Shown here: in pieces, positions 27,035 through 36,689 of the stretch
Numbering within the stretch: position 1 is the first letter of the stretch
Layout of the letters: each line of letters opens with the position of its first letter
Source of the DNA: Bog-756 sp963828385
Lineage (GTDB): Bacteria; Actinomycetota; Acidimicrobiia; Acidimicrobiales; RAAP-2
Reading direction: 5' to 3'
Length of the DNA stretch: 64,000 nucleotides
Assembly (NCBI GenBank): GCA_963828385.1
Contig: CAWHEF010000002.1
Coordinates: 310,001 to 374,000, forward strand
The notes under the pieces: model-generated
Database searches by the model: none
What the model was told of the DNA's origin: nothing
Seen by the model: only the letters and a program-made list of their open reading frames with translations
Translations under genes and position numbers: made by a program

Positions 27035-27936
27035 GCCGAGGAGCGTACCGGCTGGGAGCCCCGCGCTGGAGGGGCTGGCCCGTCACCTCGAGTCGGGCTG
27101 AGAGACGACGCGACGATGATCTCCGAGTCCAGTGTTGCCGCGTGCAGAGCCTCCTGGTTCACCATCTCAGAACCAACCGACGCGGAGTCAACCGGTCCCG
27201 GGTCGAGCAACGTCGGATCCAGGCGAAGCTCGCGGCGGACCATCGCCTCGAAGAACCCGATAAATCCCTCTCCGTCCATGGACCGGAAGAACGAGCGAAT
27301 CGGTTCTGGAAGCTGGCGTCCCGTGGACAGTGCCTCGACCTGCCATGCTCTCCAGCTCCGGTACTCGAGGGCAACCGCTCGCTGGTGGGCGGCACGGATG
27401 CTGCCCGCAGTCACGAACACACCATGATTGGCGAGGAGGGCGATGTCAGCCGAAGCCATGGATTCGATGGCTCGGGCGGCATTGGCTCGCGAATTCACCG
27501 GTCCGTCATACTCATCGACGACCACGATCTCGCCGCCCCCGAGTGCCGAACTCTGGTCATAGGCCCCTGGGACCCGCCCGGCATCGGCCCATACGGTCCC
27601 GTAGCGGGGATGGCTGTGGACAGCTACATGGACGTCGTCCCGTTTCCGATGGAGCTCGAGGTGAAGCGGGATGCCGAGCGGCGCCGGCCATTTCCCTTCG
27701 AGCACGTTCCCGTCGAGGTCGATGACCAGGACGTCTTCCGGCCGGATCTCCTCCCACGTCAGGTACCAGGGATTGCACAACAGCGTTCCGTCCGGCTGGC
27801 GGTAGGTGATGTGCCCGGCGAGGTGATCGTCGTATCCCTCTCGCCACAGCGTTCGAGCGAGTAGAACGAGCTCTTGTCGCGGGGTGAGCTCGGGGATGAG
27901 GGAATGGCGGCTCGGCGTGAAGGTCGTAGGTGTCAC
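27025..27936 (-). CDS. Class II aldolase/adducin family protein
   Basis: The product is 303 aa with GTG at 27936, overlapping the stop of the upstream amidohydrolase gene. Zinc-ligand motifs are visible: H-S-H-P-R-Y-G-T-V-W-A near residue 108 and L-L-A-N-H-G-V-F-V-T-A-G near residue 166, as in fuculose aldolase and related sugar or aromatic-acid decarboxylases. The acid-base region L-A-G-H-I-T-Y-R lies earlier. The C-terminus after about residue 280 is Ser/Pro/Arg-rich, and its TAG stop lies inside the adjacent tRNA-Lys gene on the same strand. Pairing with an amidohydrolase suggests breakdown of an aromatic or hydroxy acid. The substrate is unknown. Confidence 0.85.
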   Translation of the reverse strand: MTPTTFTPSRHSLIPELTPRQELVLLARTLWREGYDDHLAGHITYRQPDGTLLCNPWYLTWEEIRPEDVLVIDLDGNVLEGKWPAPLGIPLHLELHRKRDDVHVAVHSHPRYGTVWADAGRVPGAYDQSSALGGGEIVVVDEYDGPVNSRANAARAIESMASADIALLANHGVFVTAGSIRAAHQRAVALEYRSWRAWQVEALSTGRQLPEPIRSFFRSMDGEGFIGFFEAMVRRELRLDPTLLDPGPVDSASVGSEMVNQEALHAATLDSEIIVASSLSPTRGDGPAPPARGSQPVRSSAGR

Positions 27937-29129
27937 GGCAGGGTCTCCTTCGGCAGGGGCCATCGGTAGAGCACCGACGCGTTCTGGTGGGTGAGCCTTC
28001 GTAGGTCTTCGACAGGAAGGTGGCCCCAGCACTGTTCGATGACGGTCTGGGTGTCGGGCCACGTCGAATCGCCGTGTGGATAGTCGACTTCGACCATGAC
28101 GTGGTCGATCCCGATGCGGTACCTGGTGTCAATCGTCGAAGGGTCGTCGATCGTGCAGAAGTAGAAATTGCGCTGAAGCACGTCTGCAGGACGCAGGCCC
28201 GAGTGCTCGTAGTCAGACCCATAACCCGACCGGTCCACGATGTTGTCGAGGCGGTCGAGCAGCATCGCCACCCAACCAATGCCGCCTTCGCTCATTGCGA
28301 TCTTCACTTCGGGGAAGCGCACCGGCAAGCCGGACCAGACCCATTCGGCACAGGCCGACAGTGACATCTGGCCGAACAGCGTGGCCCCCAAGGCCACTAG
28401 CGGACCGTCCTCGGGCATGTCGGGCATCCCGGAAGAGCCCACATGCAGCGAGACCACGGTCCCTGTCTCTTCGCAAGCCGCAATGATCGGATCCCAGTAA
28501 CCGGAGAACAGGCTGGGGAATCCGATGCGGTGGGGTCGCTCTGGCAGGGTGACGGAACGGAATCCACGTTCGGCGTTTCGCCGGATCTCAGTTGCCCCTC
28601 GCTCGGGATCGGCGAGAAAGGTGATTCCGCAGGGGACGATCCGGTCCGGGTAGGGCTGCCACCAGGCTTCGTAGAGCCAGTCGTTCCATGCTCTGGTCAC
28701 CGCCAACCCGAGCTCCGCGTCTCGGGCCGAGGAGAACACCCGTCCGGAGAACCCGGTGATCTGGGATGGAAAGTTGAGCGACGCCCAGACCCCATTGATG
28801 TCCATGTCGGCGATCCGTGCGTCGATGTCCCAGCACCCTTTGCGCATGTCCTCGAACCTGGTCGGTTCCAAGCTCACGCACTCGGGGCGCCGGCCCGCTA
28901 CCGCGTTGACGCCGACCTGGGTGTAACGATTCCCGTCGAACTCCCACAACTGGTGTCCTCTGGCGTTTTCGATCACCTTAGGAGCCCGGTCCGCGAACCG
29001 CTTCGAGAGGCGTCCTTCGAACATGTCGGGTGGTTCGACGAGATGGTCATCGACCGAGATGATCGTGTAACGCACCTTCCGCGGCTTGGGGTCTGGGAGG
29101 AGCGTGTTCGGGCGGGTTGTGATGGTCAT
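27933..29129 (-). CDS. Amidohydrolase-2 family metal-dependent hydrolase/decarboxylase
   Basis: The product is 398 aa. The ATG at 29129 with a GAGG upstream is preferred over an earlier start at 29213. The opening S-V-D-D-H-L-V-E-P-P-D-M-F is typical of the actinobacterial branch of the ACMSD-like TIM barrels (D-x-H in place of H-x-H). Later metal/catalytic positions are S-L-H-V-G-S-S-G, a Glu/Gly segment and the closing D-Y-P-H-G-D-S-T-W-P Asp. Such enzymes decarboxylate or hydrolyse ring-cleavage products. It is coupled (4-base overlap) to the class II aldolase, so both probably act in one catabolic route. Confidence 0.87.
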   Translation of the reverse strand: MTITTRPNTLLPDPKPRKVRYTIISVDDHLVEPPDMFEGRLSKRFADRAPKVIENARGHQLWEFDGNRYTQVGVNAVAGRRPECVSLEPTRFEDMRKGCWDIDARIADMDINGVWASLNFPSQITGFSGRVFSSARDAELGLAVTRAWNDWLYEAWWQPYPDRIVPCGITFLADPERGATEIRRNAERGFRSVTLPERPHRIGFPSLFSGYWDPIIAACEETGTVVSLHVGSSGMPDMPEDGPLVALGATLFGQMSLSACAEWVWSGLPVRFPEVKIAMSEGGIGWVAMLLDRLDNIVDRSGYGSDYEHSGLRPADVLQRNFYFCTIDDPSTIDTRYRIGIDHVMVEVDYPHGDSTWPDTQTVIEQCWGHLPVEDLRRLTHQNASVLYRWPLPKETLP

Positions 29130-29276
29130 GCCGACATTACCTCTCGACGAGTATGCCACCGGTCCTCTGCTGCCGCGAAGTACGGCGCCTCGGGTCCCGG
29201 AGATATCAGTCAAACCTTCCGTGTCGCGCCTGCCAACCTGCGCTGGAACTCCTGATGACCGGCCCTACGGGCGGCG

Positions 29277-30754
29277 TCAGCCGCGAGAGCAAGCCGCTCC
29301 GAGCTCAGATGCCGCGTGCTTCCACCCGCGCTCATCGGTGACTGGGAAGAAGTCTCCCGTCGCCCGATCCTGCTCGTAGGGAACCGGAGGATGGCCGCCC
29401 GAGGCGAGCTCGGCGACAGCGGCCACCAACCGGTCGATGTCGGCACCGGAGGTCCCCAATCCAGCGCTGGCCCGCACAGCCCCCGGCATGCTCCGATGAT
29501 CCCCACCGAGGACCTCTGCACGGTATCTGTCGACATCGGAATCGCCGACGCCGAGGAGCCGGATGACGTACGGGTGGGCACAGAAACAACCGTGGCGTAC
29601 GGCGATCCCGTACTCGGCGCTCAATCGGGCCGCCACGAGGGCGTGGTGAACGCCCGTCACCGTGAAGGCGGCAACGGGTAGCGTGTCGACCTCGCTCAGA
29701 TCGTCGTCGGTCGCTCCTCTGTTCGGATCGACTCCCCGAGGCCCGAGGACCGTGACCCCGGGGATGCCACACAGTCCGTCGACCAGACGATGGGCCATCT
29801 CCACCTCGTGGGCCTTGATCGCGTCCCACCCGATCGCTTGCAGTACGTCGATGGCCGACTCGAGGGCAACTGCTCCGACGACGTTGGGTGAGCCGGCCTC
29901 TTCGCGGTCGGGGGCGCGGTCCACACCACCTCGTCCAGGCCGACCAGGTCGACCGCGCCCCCGCCGGCGAGGAACGGATCCCCCGTCTCGAACAGCGCTC
30001 TGGGCGCCACGAGCGCCCCGGCTCCAAACGGTGCGTACATCTTGTGGCCGCTGAACGACAGGTAGTCGGCGGACGCCGGCAGAGGACGGTGGGGAGCGAG
30101 CTGGGCGGCGTCGACGGCGACCGGGACGCCCTGTTCGTGAGCAACCTCGATGATCTCGTCGATGGGCGTCAGCCAACCTGTCACATTCGACGCCGCGGTG
30201 ACGGCGAGCAGCGCCGGCCTTCGACCCGGCGCCTCGAGCGCGGCCCGGACGTCGTCAACCGAGAACGTCCCTTTCTGATTGCACTCGATGTAGCGGCGGG
30301 TGGCGACCCGGCCCCAGGGCAGGAGATTGGCGTGGTGCTCAACGACGCTCGTGACCACGACGTCAGCAGGCTCGAGCTCCAATCGGAAAGCGAGATGGTT
30401 GATGGCCTCGGTGGTGTTCCGGCAGAACACGGCGACGTCTGTTCCGTCAGGATCCCGCCCACTGAAGGCCAGCGCTCGCCTTCGCGCCTCTTCGTAGGCG
30501 GCTGTCGCCCGGCGCGACCGGTACCCCGCGCCCCGGTGCACGCTCGAATACCAGGGGAGGAACTCGGACACCCGAGAGGCAGCCGCCGGATGGGCCTGGG
30601 TCGAAGCGGCCTGGTCCAGCTCGACTGCCACACGTTCGACACCGTCGATGCACGGGACGAGCTCGCCCGATCCCACCAGTCTGGCCAGGGGATCGGCGAG
30701 ATCATCGGTGATCTTCCGATCGGGTCCGCTCCCGGAATCGACGCCAGCTCCCAC
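29277..30754 (-). CDS. Class V aminotransferase, cysteine-desulfurase-like (one frameshift)
   Basis: About 492 aa in two frames. The PLP domain has V-E-H-H-A-N-L-L-P-W, the P-V-A-V-D-A-A-Q-L-A-P-H segment with the pyridine-contacting Asp, and the Schiff-base region S-F-S-G-H-K-M-Y-A-P-F-G. The second part has R-H-G-C-F-C-A-H-P, where the Cys resembles the active cysteine of desulfurases. The frame breaks in a G run at 29910-29914; adding one G on the plus strand joins W-T-A-P-P to D-R-E-E-A-G-S-P-N. It could supply sulfur or act as a selenocysteine-lyase/kynureninase-type enzyme. The start is a GTG. It is transcribed away from the DksA-like gene. Confidence 0.83.
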
Positions 30755-30863
30755 GACGACACCCTAAGGGACAGGATCGAACGCCCTGTGGTCGCGCTGC
30801 CCGAGCCCCAGAGGGCGCCCCCGAAGACCCGAAGGTGCACCAGATGACCGGTACGCTGGGTCA

Positions 30864-31184
30864 ATGGACCTCGATGAGACAGGTCACATCTCTGCGCTCG
30901 ACGAGCGGGAACGGACAGCGGGCGGCAACGGACAGCTCTCCGAAGAAGTCGGCGCCGCTGGCGCCGAGCCGCCAGTCAGCGCCGTCGACGAGGTGTCACC
31001 CGACGGTATCGACGAGATCGAAGAGCGCCTCGACGACGTGGAGCGGGCGCTGACCCGGCTCGATGATGGCACCTACGGTCAGTGCGAAACCTGCGGCGCA
31101 CCGATCGCCGACGCGCTCATCGAAGCTGATCCGCTGCTCGTTTCGCATCCTGCGTGTGCCCGGGACGATCGCCCGACTGACTGA
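30864..31184 (+). CDS. TraR/DksA-type zinc-finger protein
   Basis: The product is 106 aa. An acidic N-terminal half with a coiled-coil-like stretch (I-D-E-I-E-E-R-L-D-D-V-E-R-A-L-T-R-L) precedes D-G-T-Y-G-Q-C-E-T-C-G-A-P-I, the DksA/TraR zinc-finger signature. The second half of the finger is H-P-A-C. Proteins of this group reach into the RNA polymerase secondary channel or act as RbpA-independent regulators. Small actinobacterial members are poorly studied. The ATG starts M-D-L-D-E-T-G. It stands alone, divergent from the aminotransferase. Confidence 0.85.
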   Translation: MDLDETGHISALDERERTAGGNGQLSEEVGAAGAEPPVSAVDEVSPDGIDEIEERLDDVERALTRLDDGTYGQCETCGAPIADALIEADPLLVSHPACARDDRPTD

Positions 31185-31236
31185 ACGGGCATGATCCGCG
31201 GCACTGCACGCGTCAGGACGTGAGGGCCCCGGCGAC

Positions 31237-31614
31237 TCAAGCTTCGATCGGTGCAATCGGATTGAGTCGGCTCTGTCCGTTGGATTGGAACTGTTGCAGT
31301 TCCAACAGCGCTTTGGCCGTCGGGATCTTCGCGAAGTAGCCGGCACCGAAGCAGATGCACAAGACGATGTACCAGGTGCGCTCGCCTTCGGTCATCTCGA
31401 TGAGGCCGAAGTCCTGCATGGCCTTCTTGACCGGGACTTTGGCCAAATAGCCGGACCCGAAGTATATGTTCTGGATGAGGTACCAGATACCTTCCCAGGT
31501 GGTGAGGGCTGTCTTCCGCACCACGCCGGAACCTCTGCCGACCAGGCCTCGATTCGCCTGATGGCTGGGCTCCGGGGATGGCATCGATTCTGGCCCTTGC
31601 GTTACATCGCTCAT
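31237..31614 (-). CDS. Small protein with a duplicated 22-residue aromatic/glycine motif
   Basis: The product is 125 aa. The ATG at 31614 has a GGAGGAG site. After a Pro/Ser-rich N-terminus, residues 44-65 and 81-102 form two copies of a W-Y-x-x-x-x-I-x-F-G-x-G-Y-x-A-K-x-P-x-x-K-A motif, with 12 of 22 positions identical. Each copy is hydrophobic and could be a short membrane hairpin. The spacing of 37 residues suggests two equivalent units. I do not recognise the family. Its neighbours give no functional hint. Confidence 0.7.
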   Translation of the reverse strand: MSDVTQGPESMPSPEPSHQANRGLVGRGSGVVRKTALTTWEGIWYLIQNIYFGSGYLAKVPVKKAMQDFGLIEMTEGERTWYIVLCICFGAGYFAKIPTAKALLELQQFQSNGQSRLNPIAPIEA

Positions 31615-31929
31615 TGGTGCTCCTCCGTTCCGCCTACGAACTTCTGCTTGGCATCTCGACCAAGCGTTCGAATTCACCTCGGCCGGCTTGAGGGAGATCT
31701 TTAGCTCTGATCCATGGCGCGGTGAACGGTCAGCCAGGCACAGCCAATGCCGAGCTGGACGAGGTGGTCAGGATCACCATCAAGCACCTGCTCACATGGG
31801 GCGAGGTCTCGCGATTGTTTTTTGAGCTCCCAGTAGCAAGGCGACGTTGGCCACCCGGTCGTCCATGCCCAGACAGGGTCTAGCTTTTAGCCTCCAGTGC
31901 CACCGCCAAGTGCACGATAGCCACCCACG
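31615..31929. other. Gene-free stretch
   Basis: This holds the upstream region of the duplicated-motif gene and then sequence without a clear reading frame. No tRNA, repeat or strong hairpin was recognised. The right end merges into the decayed epimerase. Confidence 0.5.
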
Positions 31930-32622
31930 GGTCGGACCGATCATCGTCGAACGATTGACCGCGGGCACCATATGATCGGCCTGGATAATTACGCTAAGTA
32001 TGGACTGGTCAAGCGGTCCTATGACGACCATCCCGACTACCAGTTCGTAGAGGGCGACGCCGAGGACAGAGACCTGCTCACCGCCGAGCTGTCCGACTGT
32101 GACCACTTCATCGCGGTGCGGCGATGATCGCCGGGATCTCCTACTTCCACACCGACGCCTACGATCTCCTCGCCACCAACGAGCGCATCACGGCGTCGTC
32201 GTGCGACGCGGCCATTGAGGCTCACCGCCGCGGCCGGCTCCAGAAGGTGACCTACCTCAGCTCGTCCATGATCTTCGAGTCGGCCGACGCATGGCCGTCC
32301 TACGAGGGCCAGGAGCACACGACGTCCCCCCTCCCGTCTCGTCGTACGGATTCCAGAAGCTGGCGGTCGAGTACTTCGCCCGGGCCGCATTCGATCAGCA
32401 CGGTTGCCTTTTCACGATCCTCCGACCCTTCAACTGCATGGGGATCGGCGAGCAGCGCGCCGGATCTCCGACCCCCCCTTCGAGCACGACGTCCTCCGAC
32501 GGGTGCCGTCGGTGGACAAGGCGAAGCGACTCCTCGGATTCGAAGCATCCACCCCCCTCGACGAGATCCTGGCCGAGGTCGTGCCGTGGATCGAGCGGGC
32601 GGTCGCCGAAGGCACCATCTGA
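31930..32622 (+). pseudogene. Decayed NAD-dependent sugar epimerase/dehydratase
   Basis: Fragments in several frames follow the order of an extended short-chain epimerase. They include a beta-2 piece with G-L-D-N-Y-A-K-Y-G, then E-G-D-A-E-D-R-D-L-L and a C-D-H-F-I-A-V piece. Next comes L-Q-K-V-T-Y-L-S-S-S-M-I-F-E, then the catalytic S-S-Y-G-F-Q-K-L-A-V-E-Y (Tyr-x-x-x-Lys) and L-R-P-F-N-C-M-G-I-G. The end carries K-R-L-L-G-F-E-A-S-T-P-L-D-E-I. The nucleotide-binding glycine loop is degraded, and about 100 residues between the G-I-G-E and the end piece are missing. At least three frame changes and the deletion show true decay. Confidence 0.8.
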
Positions 32623-32652
32623 ACACCGAGGCCGAGGGAGCCCATCCCGCTC

Positions 32653-34356
32653 TCACCCCGACGGGTGACAGTCGGAAGGCAGGGCAAGGGGCCCCAGCCG
32701 GCGGTAGTAGAGGTATGGGATCGCCTGGAACTGACCGAGGTGGCCCTGAGCCGCGCCATGGAGCTTCTCATCGAACAACGGCTCGGCGCCAGGCTGGAAG
32801 AACAGCGAGGAGTCGACGACGCAGGACCGCCGGTCGGTGGGAACGCGGTCCAGATTGACGAACAGTCGGGCGCTCTCGATCATGCTGCTGCGCTGGAGAG
32901 AGCCGTTCGTCAACCCGAACCCTGTGGCCTCCCTCACCTGCACGACCAGGAAGACAGTCAGGACCAGGACGGCCCCGTAGGCGAGCGAGGCGTGCACCTT
33001 CGAGGTCGATGGACCTGAGCGATGGAGCGGGACGTGCGCCCAGGCGTAGATGAGGATCGCCACGACCAGGATCAGGTTCGGCATGACGTACCTGTTGCTG
33101 CTCGCCGCTCCGACCGGGCCCGTCCCGCTCCTGCCCATGGTGACCGTCACGTCGAAGACGAGTGAGAAGGTGATGAGCAGGAGCGGGAGGGGCATCCGTT
33201 CGCTGGACCCGCGGAAGCGGAACGACTGGATGACGATGAACAAGGACACGACGAGAATGGCCGCGCCCACGAGCTCGAAACGGACGATGTGGGTTGGTTG
33301 GAAGAAGTCCAAGATCCCGCCGGGGATCACGGCCCCGATCAGCGCGACGAGAAACCGCAAGGCGGTCACCGGGTGATGGAACGCGACGCTCGATGAGCAG
33401 CTTGAAGCCGGGATGCAGCCGTTATTATTGAAGTTGTAGCCCGGCAGGTACAAAAGGACCGTGGACAACACGACGGCACACCACGAGACGATCTCGACCA
33501 CTGTCCTCCTCGCTCCGGGTCGGCTCCAGAGGATGCAGATCGCGCCCAGGGGCCAGCAGAAGAATCCCTGGATCGTGGTGAAGGAGCCGGCCAGAGCGGC
33601 GACGGCGCCCACTGTCAACCACACCGTGCGATGGTGCTCGGGGACGAGCAGCGCGAAGAGCATCGACACCACGAAGAACACCGTCAGGTACCACGACACC
33701 TGGAAGGCCCAGAGGGAGTTCTGAACGTCGGCCACGCTGAACCAGACCGCGCCGACGACTAGCACGGAGAGTGGCGTCAGCGGCCTCCGCAGGTACGCTC
33801 GGAACAGCGCCAGTACGATCACGTATGACACGATGAACACCGCAGCGCTGAAGAAGATCACGGCACGAAGGTCGAGGTGATCGACGAAGCCGAAGATCAC
33901 GTCGACGGCGTTCCCGACCAACAGCCGCGATTCGTTGTACTGGCTCCACAGGTGGCTGAGCCGGAGATGCCCGTTGAGAGCGGGCCGGACGAAGAGGACG
34001 ACTGACCAGTCGTCGCCGTTGAACGAGTTGACCGAGTACCGATTGACGAAGAGCAGGTAGAGAACCGGGGCGACTCCGGCAGCGGTGACGGTCAGCACGG
34101 GATTGTGGTGGTCGAGCCAGGGCCGGGTCCTTGGCAGAGTCCCGCTACCCGGTCGGCTAGACGTCTCACCGTCGGGGTCGGACGCTTCGATGCTGGGGTC
34201 GGACCCTTCGTCGCCAGAGGATTCCTCGCGCCCAGGAGCACCCGGTCCCCGCTGGGATACCGGAAGACCAATCGAATCGGTCCTGCCACCCATCACACCG
34301 GCCCCCATGCCACAGAACTCGCCATCGACGTCTCCCTCGCGGACGGAGTCTGTCAC
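32653..34356 (-). CDS. Polytopic membrane protein of unknown function
   Basis: The product is 567 aa. A Ser/Pro/Asp-rich hydrophilic N-terminus of about 85 residues is followed by about 11 hydrophobic helices, with a large loop after the first (S-F-N-G-D-D-W-S). A D-D pair early in the first extracytoplasmic loop recalls GT-C type lipid-linked glycosyltransferases, but the remaining motifs are not distinctive. The C-terminal ~90 residues are soluble. It is divergent from a secreted glycosidase whose leader overlaps its 5' end by up to about 250 bases if the upstream start is used. M17 would be an alternative start. Confidence 0.7.
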   Translation of the reverse strand: MTDSVREGDVDGEFCGMGAGVMGGRTDSIGLPVSQRGPGAPGREESSGDEGSDPSIEASDPDGETSSRPGSGTLPRTRPWLDHHNPVLTVTAAGVAPVLYLLFVNRYSVNSFNGDDWSVVLFVRPALNGHLRLSHLWSQYNESRLLVGNAVDVIFGFVDHLDLRAVIFFSAAVFIVSYVIVLALFRAYLRRPLTPLSVLVVGAVWFSVADVQNSLWAFQVSWYLTVFFVVSMLFALLVPEHHRTVWLTVGAVAALAGSFTTIQGFFCWPLGAICILWSRPGARRTVVEIVSWCAVVLSTVLLYLPGYNFNNNGCIPASSCSSSVAFHHPVTALRFLVALIGAVIPGGILDFFQPTHIVRFELVGAAILVVSLFIVIQSFRFRGSSERMPLPLLLITFSLVFDVTVTMGRSGTGPVGAASSNRYVMPNLILVVAILIYAWAHVPLHRSGPSTSKVHASLAYGAVLVLTVFLVVQVREATGFGLTNGSLQRSSMIESARLFVNLDRVPTDRRSCVVDSSLFFQPGAEPLFDEKLHGAAQGHLGQFQAIPYLYYRRLGPLALPSDCHPSG

Positions 34357-34446
34357 GATGCGGGTCTCGGGGTCGTACTTCGACCGCCCAGTAGCAGGTG
34401 GCCGCCGGAAAGGTATGAGGGACGGCTTGCGCTACGGTACTCGGCA

Positions 34447-36588
34447 ATGGCGAGGTGCACGGGCACGTGGCGGGGAGACAGGATACCGAAGTCGTTCTCG
34501 CTGCCAGCCCCCGTCGGTCTGCTCTTTGTCACCTCCGTGGCCCTGGTCGCCTGCCTGATCGCCGCCGGTCCCGGTGCCGGTGCCAACACGACCACCTCCA
34601 CGTCGACGACCACCTCCACGTCGACGTCCACATCAGCGCCTATGACCACCGCGTCGACGACCACCTCCGCGCCTATGACCACCTCCACGTCGACGACCAC
34701 ATCCGTGTCGACGACCGCATCAACGCCGACCGGGGACGCCGCCGGCGTTCCGAGCGCCACCGATCCCACCCCGGTCGCCGGCCCCTCCCCAGCCGTCCGG
34801 GCGCAGAGATCGGCCAAGACGCCCTACACGGCCACCGGCTACTTCAACGTCGCCCAGACGAAGAAGGGCTGGACCCTCGTCACCCCCCAGGGTGAGCCGT
34901 TCTACGCCTCGGGGATCGACACCGTGGCTCCCGACGGTTCGGGGACGGACCAGGTGACCGGGATCTGCCCGTACTGCGAGACGGTGGCCAACGACTTTCC
35001 GAGCACGAGTGCCTGGGGCACGGCCACCATCGCCCAGCTCCGCTCGTGGGGGTTCAACACCCTCGGCGCGTTCTCGGACAACAGTGTCCTCGGATCGCAG
35101 ATGCCCTACGAGGTCCAGTTGACCATGGCCAGTGGAGACGACTGGTTCGCCCCATCGTTCGCCGCCAACGCCGACCAGGTGGCCGCCGCCCAGGTGGCGC
35201 CGCTGGCCAGTGACCCGAACGTCATCGGCTTCTTCACCGACAGTGAGCTCGACTGGGGCCCGCTCCTCGGCACCGGTGCCAACACCTACAACACCCTGCT
35301 GGCCCAGTACCTGGAGCTGCCAGCCGGCTCGCCGGGGCTCGCCGTCGCCCAGCAGTACGTGGGCGATCCCAGCGGGTTCCTCTACGCGCTGGCCACCCGT
35401 TATTTCTCGGTGACCACCGCGGCCATCCGCATGTACGACTCCCACCACCTCATCCTCGGGGTCAAGGCCGAGGGCCAGGAGATCGAGCCCTCCCTGCTCG
35501 AAGCGGCACAGCCCTACGTCAACGTGTTCAGCATCGAGGACTACCAGCTCTGGCCGGGCTTCGCCCAGGGGGCCGAGGACTTCTGGCCGGCCTACCTGCC
35601 CGTCCAGCAGAACCTGGCCGACTTCGAGCAGTACGTGAAGCGGCCCCTCATGATCGGCGAGTACACGGCTATCGCCTACGGACCCGAGACACCCAGCACG
35701 ATGCCGGGCATCTACCTGAAGGAACCGAACCAACAGGCCCGGGCCTCCGACTACGAGAACTTCATCGCCCCCCTCTACGAAGACTCGCCGTGGTTGGTCG
35801 GGGACGACTGGTTCCAGTACGTCGACGAGCCGGTCAACGGGCGTACTGGTGACGGGGAGAACGACAACTTCGGCATGGTCGACGTGAACGGCAACCCATA
35901 TCCGGACATGGTCGCCGCCATGCAACTCATGCACGGGGTGGTCGCCGACCAAGCTGGAGATCCCGGCACCGTCTGCGACTCGTGGGCCGCTTCCGGTTCA
36001 CAATTGACGTGCACGGCCACCATGCCCGTGGCGACGAGCTCGCGCCTCACCATCGTCACCACCTCGATGTCGAACGGTCAGGTCGGCTCGAGCTACTACT
36101 TCGGCGGGATCTACGCCGCCGGCGGAACGCCCCGCTACCACTACTCGGTCACCCAGGGAGCGATCCCCAAGGGCCTCAAGTTCGACCGCCGCACCGGCAT
36201 CATCACCGGGACACCTACGGTGGCGGGAACCTTCTCGTTCACCGTGCAGGCCACGGACTCTGCCGGCTCCCCTCCGGTGTCACAGGCACTGTCCGTGACC
36301 ATCGCCCCCGACGTGGCCGTCTCGGTCACGACGACCACCCCCAAGGCGGCGAAGGAGAACCGACCCTACTCGGACACCCTGGCCGCCACCGGCGGAACCG
36401 CTCCCTACACCTGGTCGGTCACCAGCGGAGCCCTCCCGTCGGGACTGGTGCTCGGTCCGAGCGGTGCCATCACCGGCACGCCGCTCGCCTCGGGGACGTT
36501 CCCCGTCACGGTCCAGGTCACCGACTCGTCAGATCCAACCGAAAAGGCGACCGGAAATCTCACGCTGGACGTCGCTCCCCCCCGTTGA
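34447..36588 (+). CDS. Secreted GH50/agarase-like glycosidase with Thr/Ser linker and two Ig-like domains
   Basis: The product is 713 aa. A hydrophobic signal segment (about 20-45) is followed by a repetitive Thr/Ser linker to residue 95. The barrel domain opens with G-W-T-L-V-T-P-Q-G-E-P-F-Y, a phrase typical of beta-agarase-like enzymes. E267 in F-F-T-D-S-E-L-D-W-G is the likely acid/base, and E405 in P-L-M-I-G-E-Y-T is the likely nucleophile. Two putative-Ig (He-PIG-type) repeats follow about 515-600 and 610-705 with I-P-K-G-L-K-F-D-R-R-T-G-I-I-T-G-T-P and L-P-S-G-L-V-L-G. It should act outside the cell on a galactan or related polysaccharide. The start at 34447 avoids overlap with the divergent gene. 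Confidence 0.8.
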   Translation: MARCTGTWRGDRIPKSFSLPAPVGLLFVTSVALVACLIAAGPGAGANTTTSTSTTTSTSTSTSAPMTTASTTTSAPMTTSTSTTTSVSTTASTPTGDAAGVPSATDPTPVAGPSPAVRAQRSAKTPYTATGYFNVAQTKKGWTLVTPQGEPFYASGIDTVAPDGSGTDQVTGICPYCETVANDFPSTSAWGTATIAQLRSWGFNTLGAFSDNSVLGSQMPYEVQLTMASGDDWFAPSFAANADQVAAAQVAPLASDPNVIGFFTDSELDWGPLLGTGANTYNTLLAQYLELPAGSPGLAVAQQYVGDPSGFLYALATRYFSVTTAAIRMYDSHHLILGVKAEGQEIEPSLLEAAQPYVNVFSIEDYQLWPGFAQGAEDFWPAYLPVQQNLADFEQYVKRPLMIGEYTAIAYGPETPSTMPGIYLKEPNQQARASDYENFIAPLYEDSPWLVGDDWFQYVDEPVNGRTGDGENDNFGMVDVNGNPYPDMVAAMQLMHGVVADQAGDPGTVCDSWAASGSQLTCTATMPVATSSRLTIVTTSMSNGQVGSSYYFGGIYAAGGTPRYHYSVTQGAIPKGLKFDRRTGIITGTPTVAGTFSFTVQATDSAGSPPVSQALSVTIAPDVAVSVTTTTPKAAKENRPYSDTLAATGGTAPYTWSVTSGALPSGLVLGPSGAITGTPLASGTFPVTVQVTDSSDPTEKATGNLTLDVAPPR

Positions 36589-36689
36589 GCGGTCGACCCG
36601 CCACCGAGATCCCCGCCTCTCGGTACCCGTCGGTCAAGCGAGCTGGCTCGGCCTTTGGCCCGTGTCTGGGAGGGGTTCGCCCATCAGCC

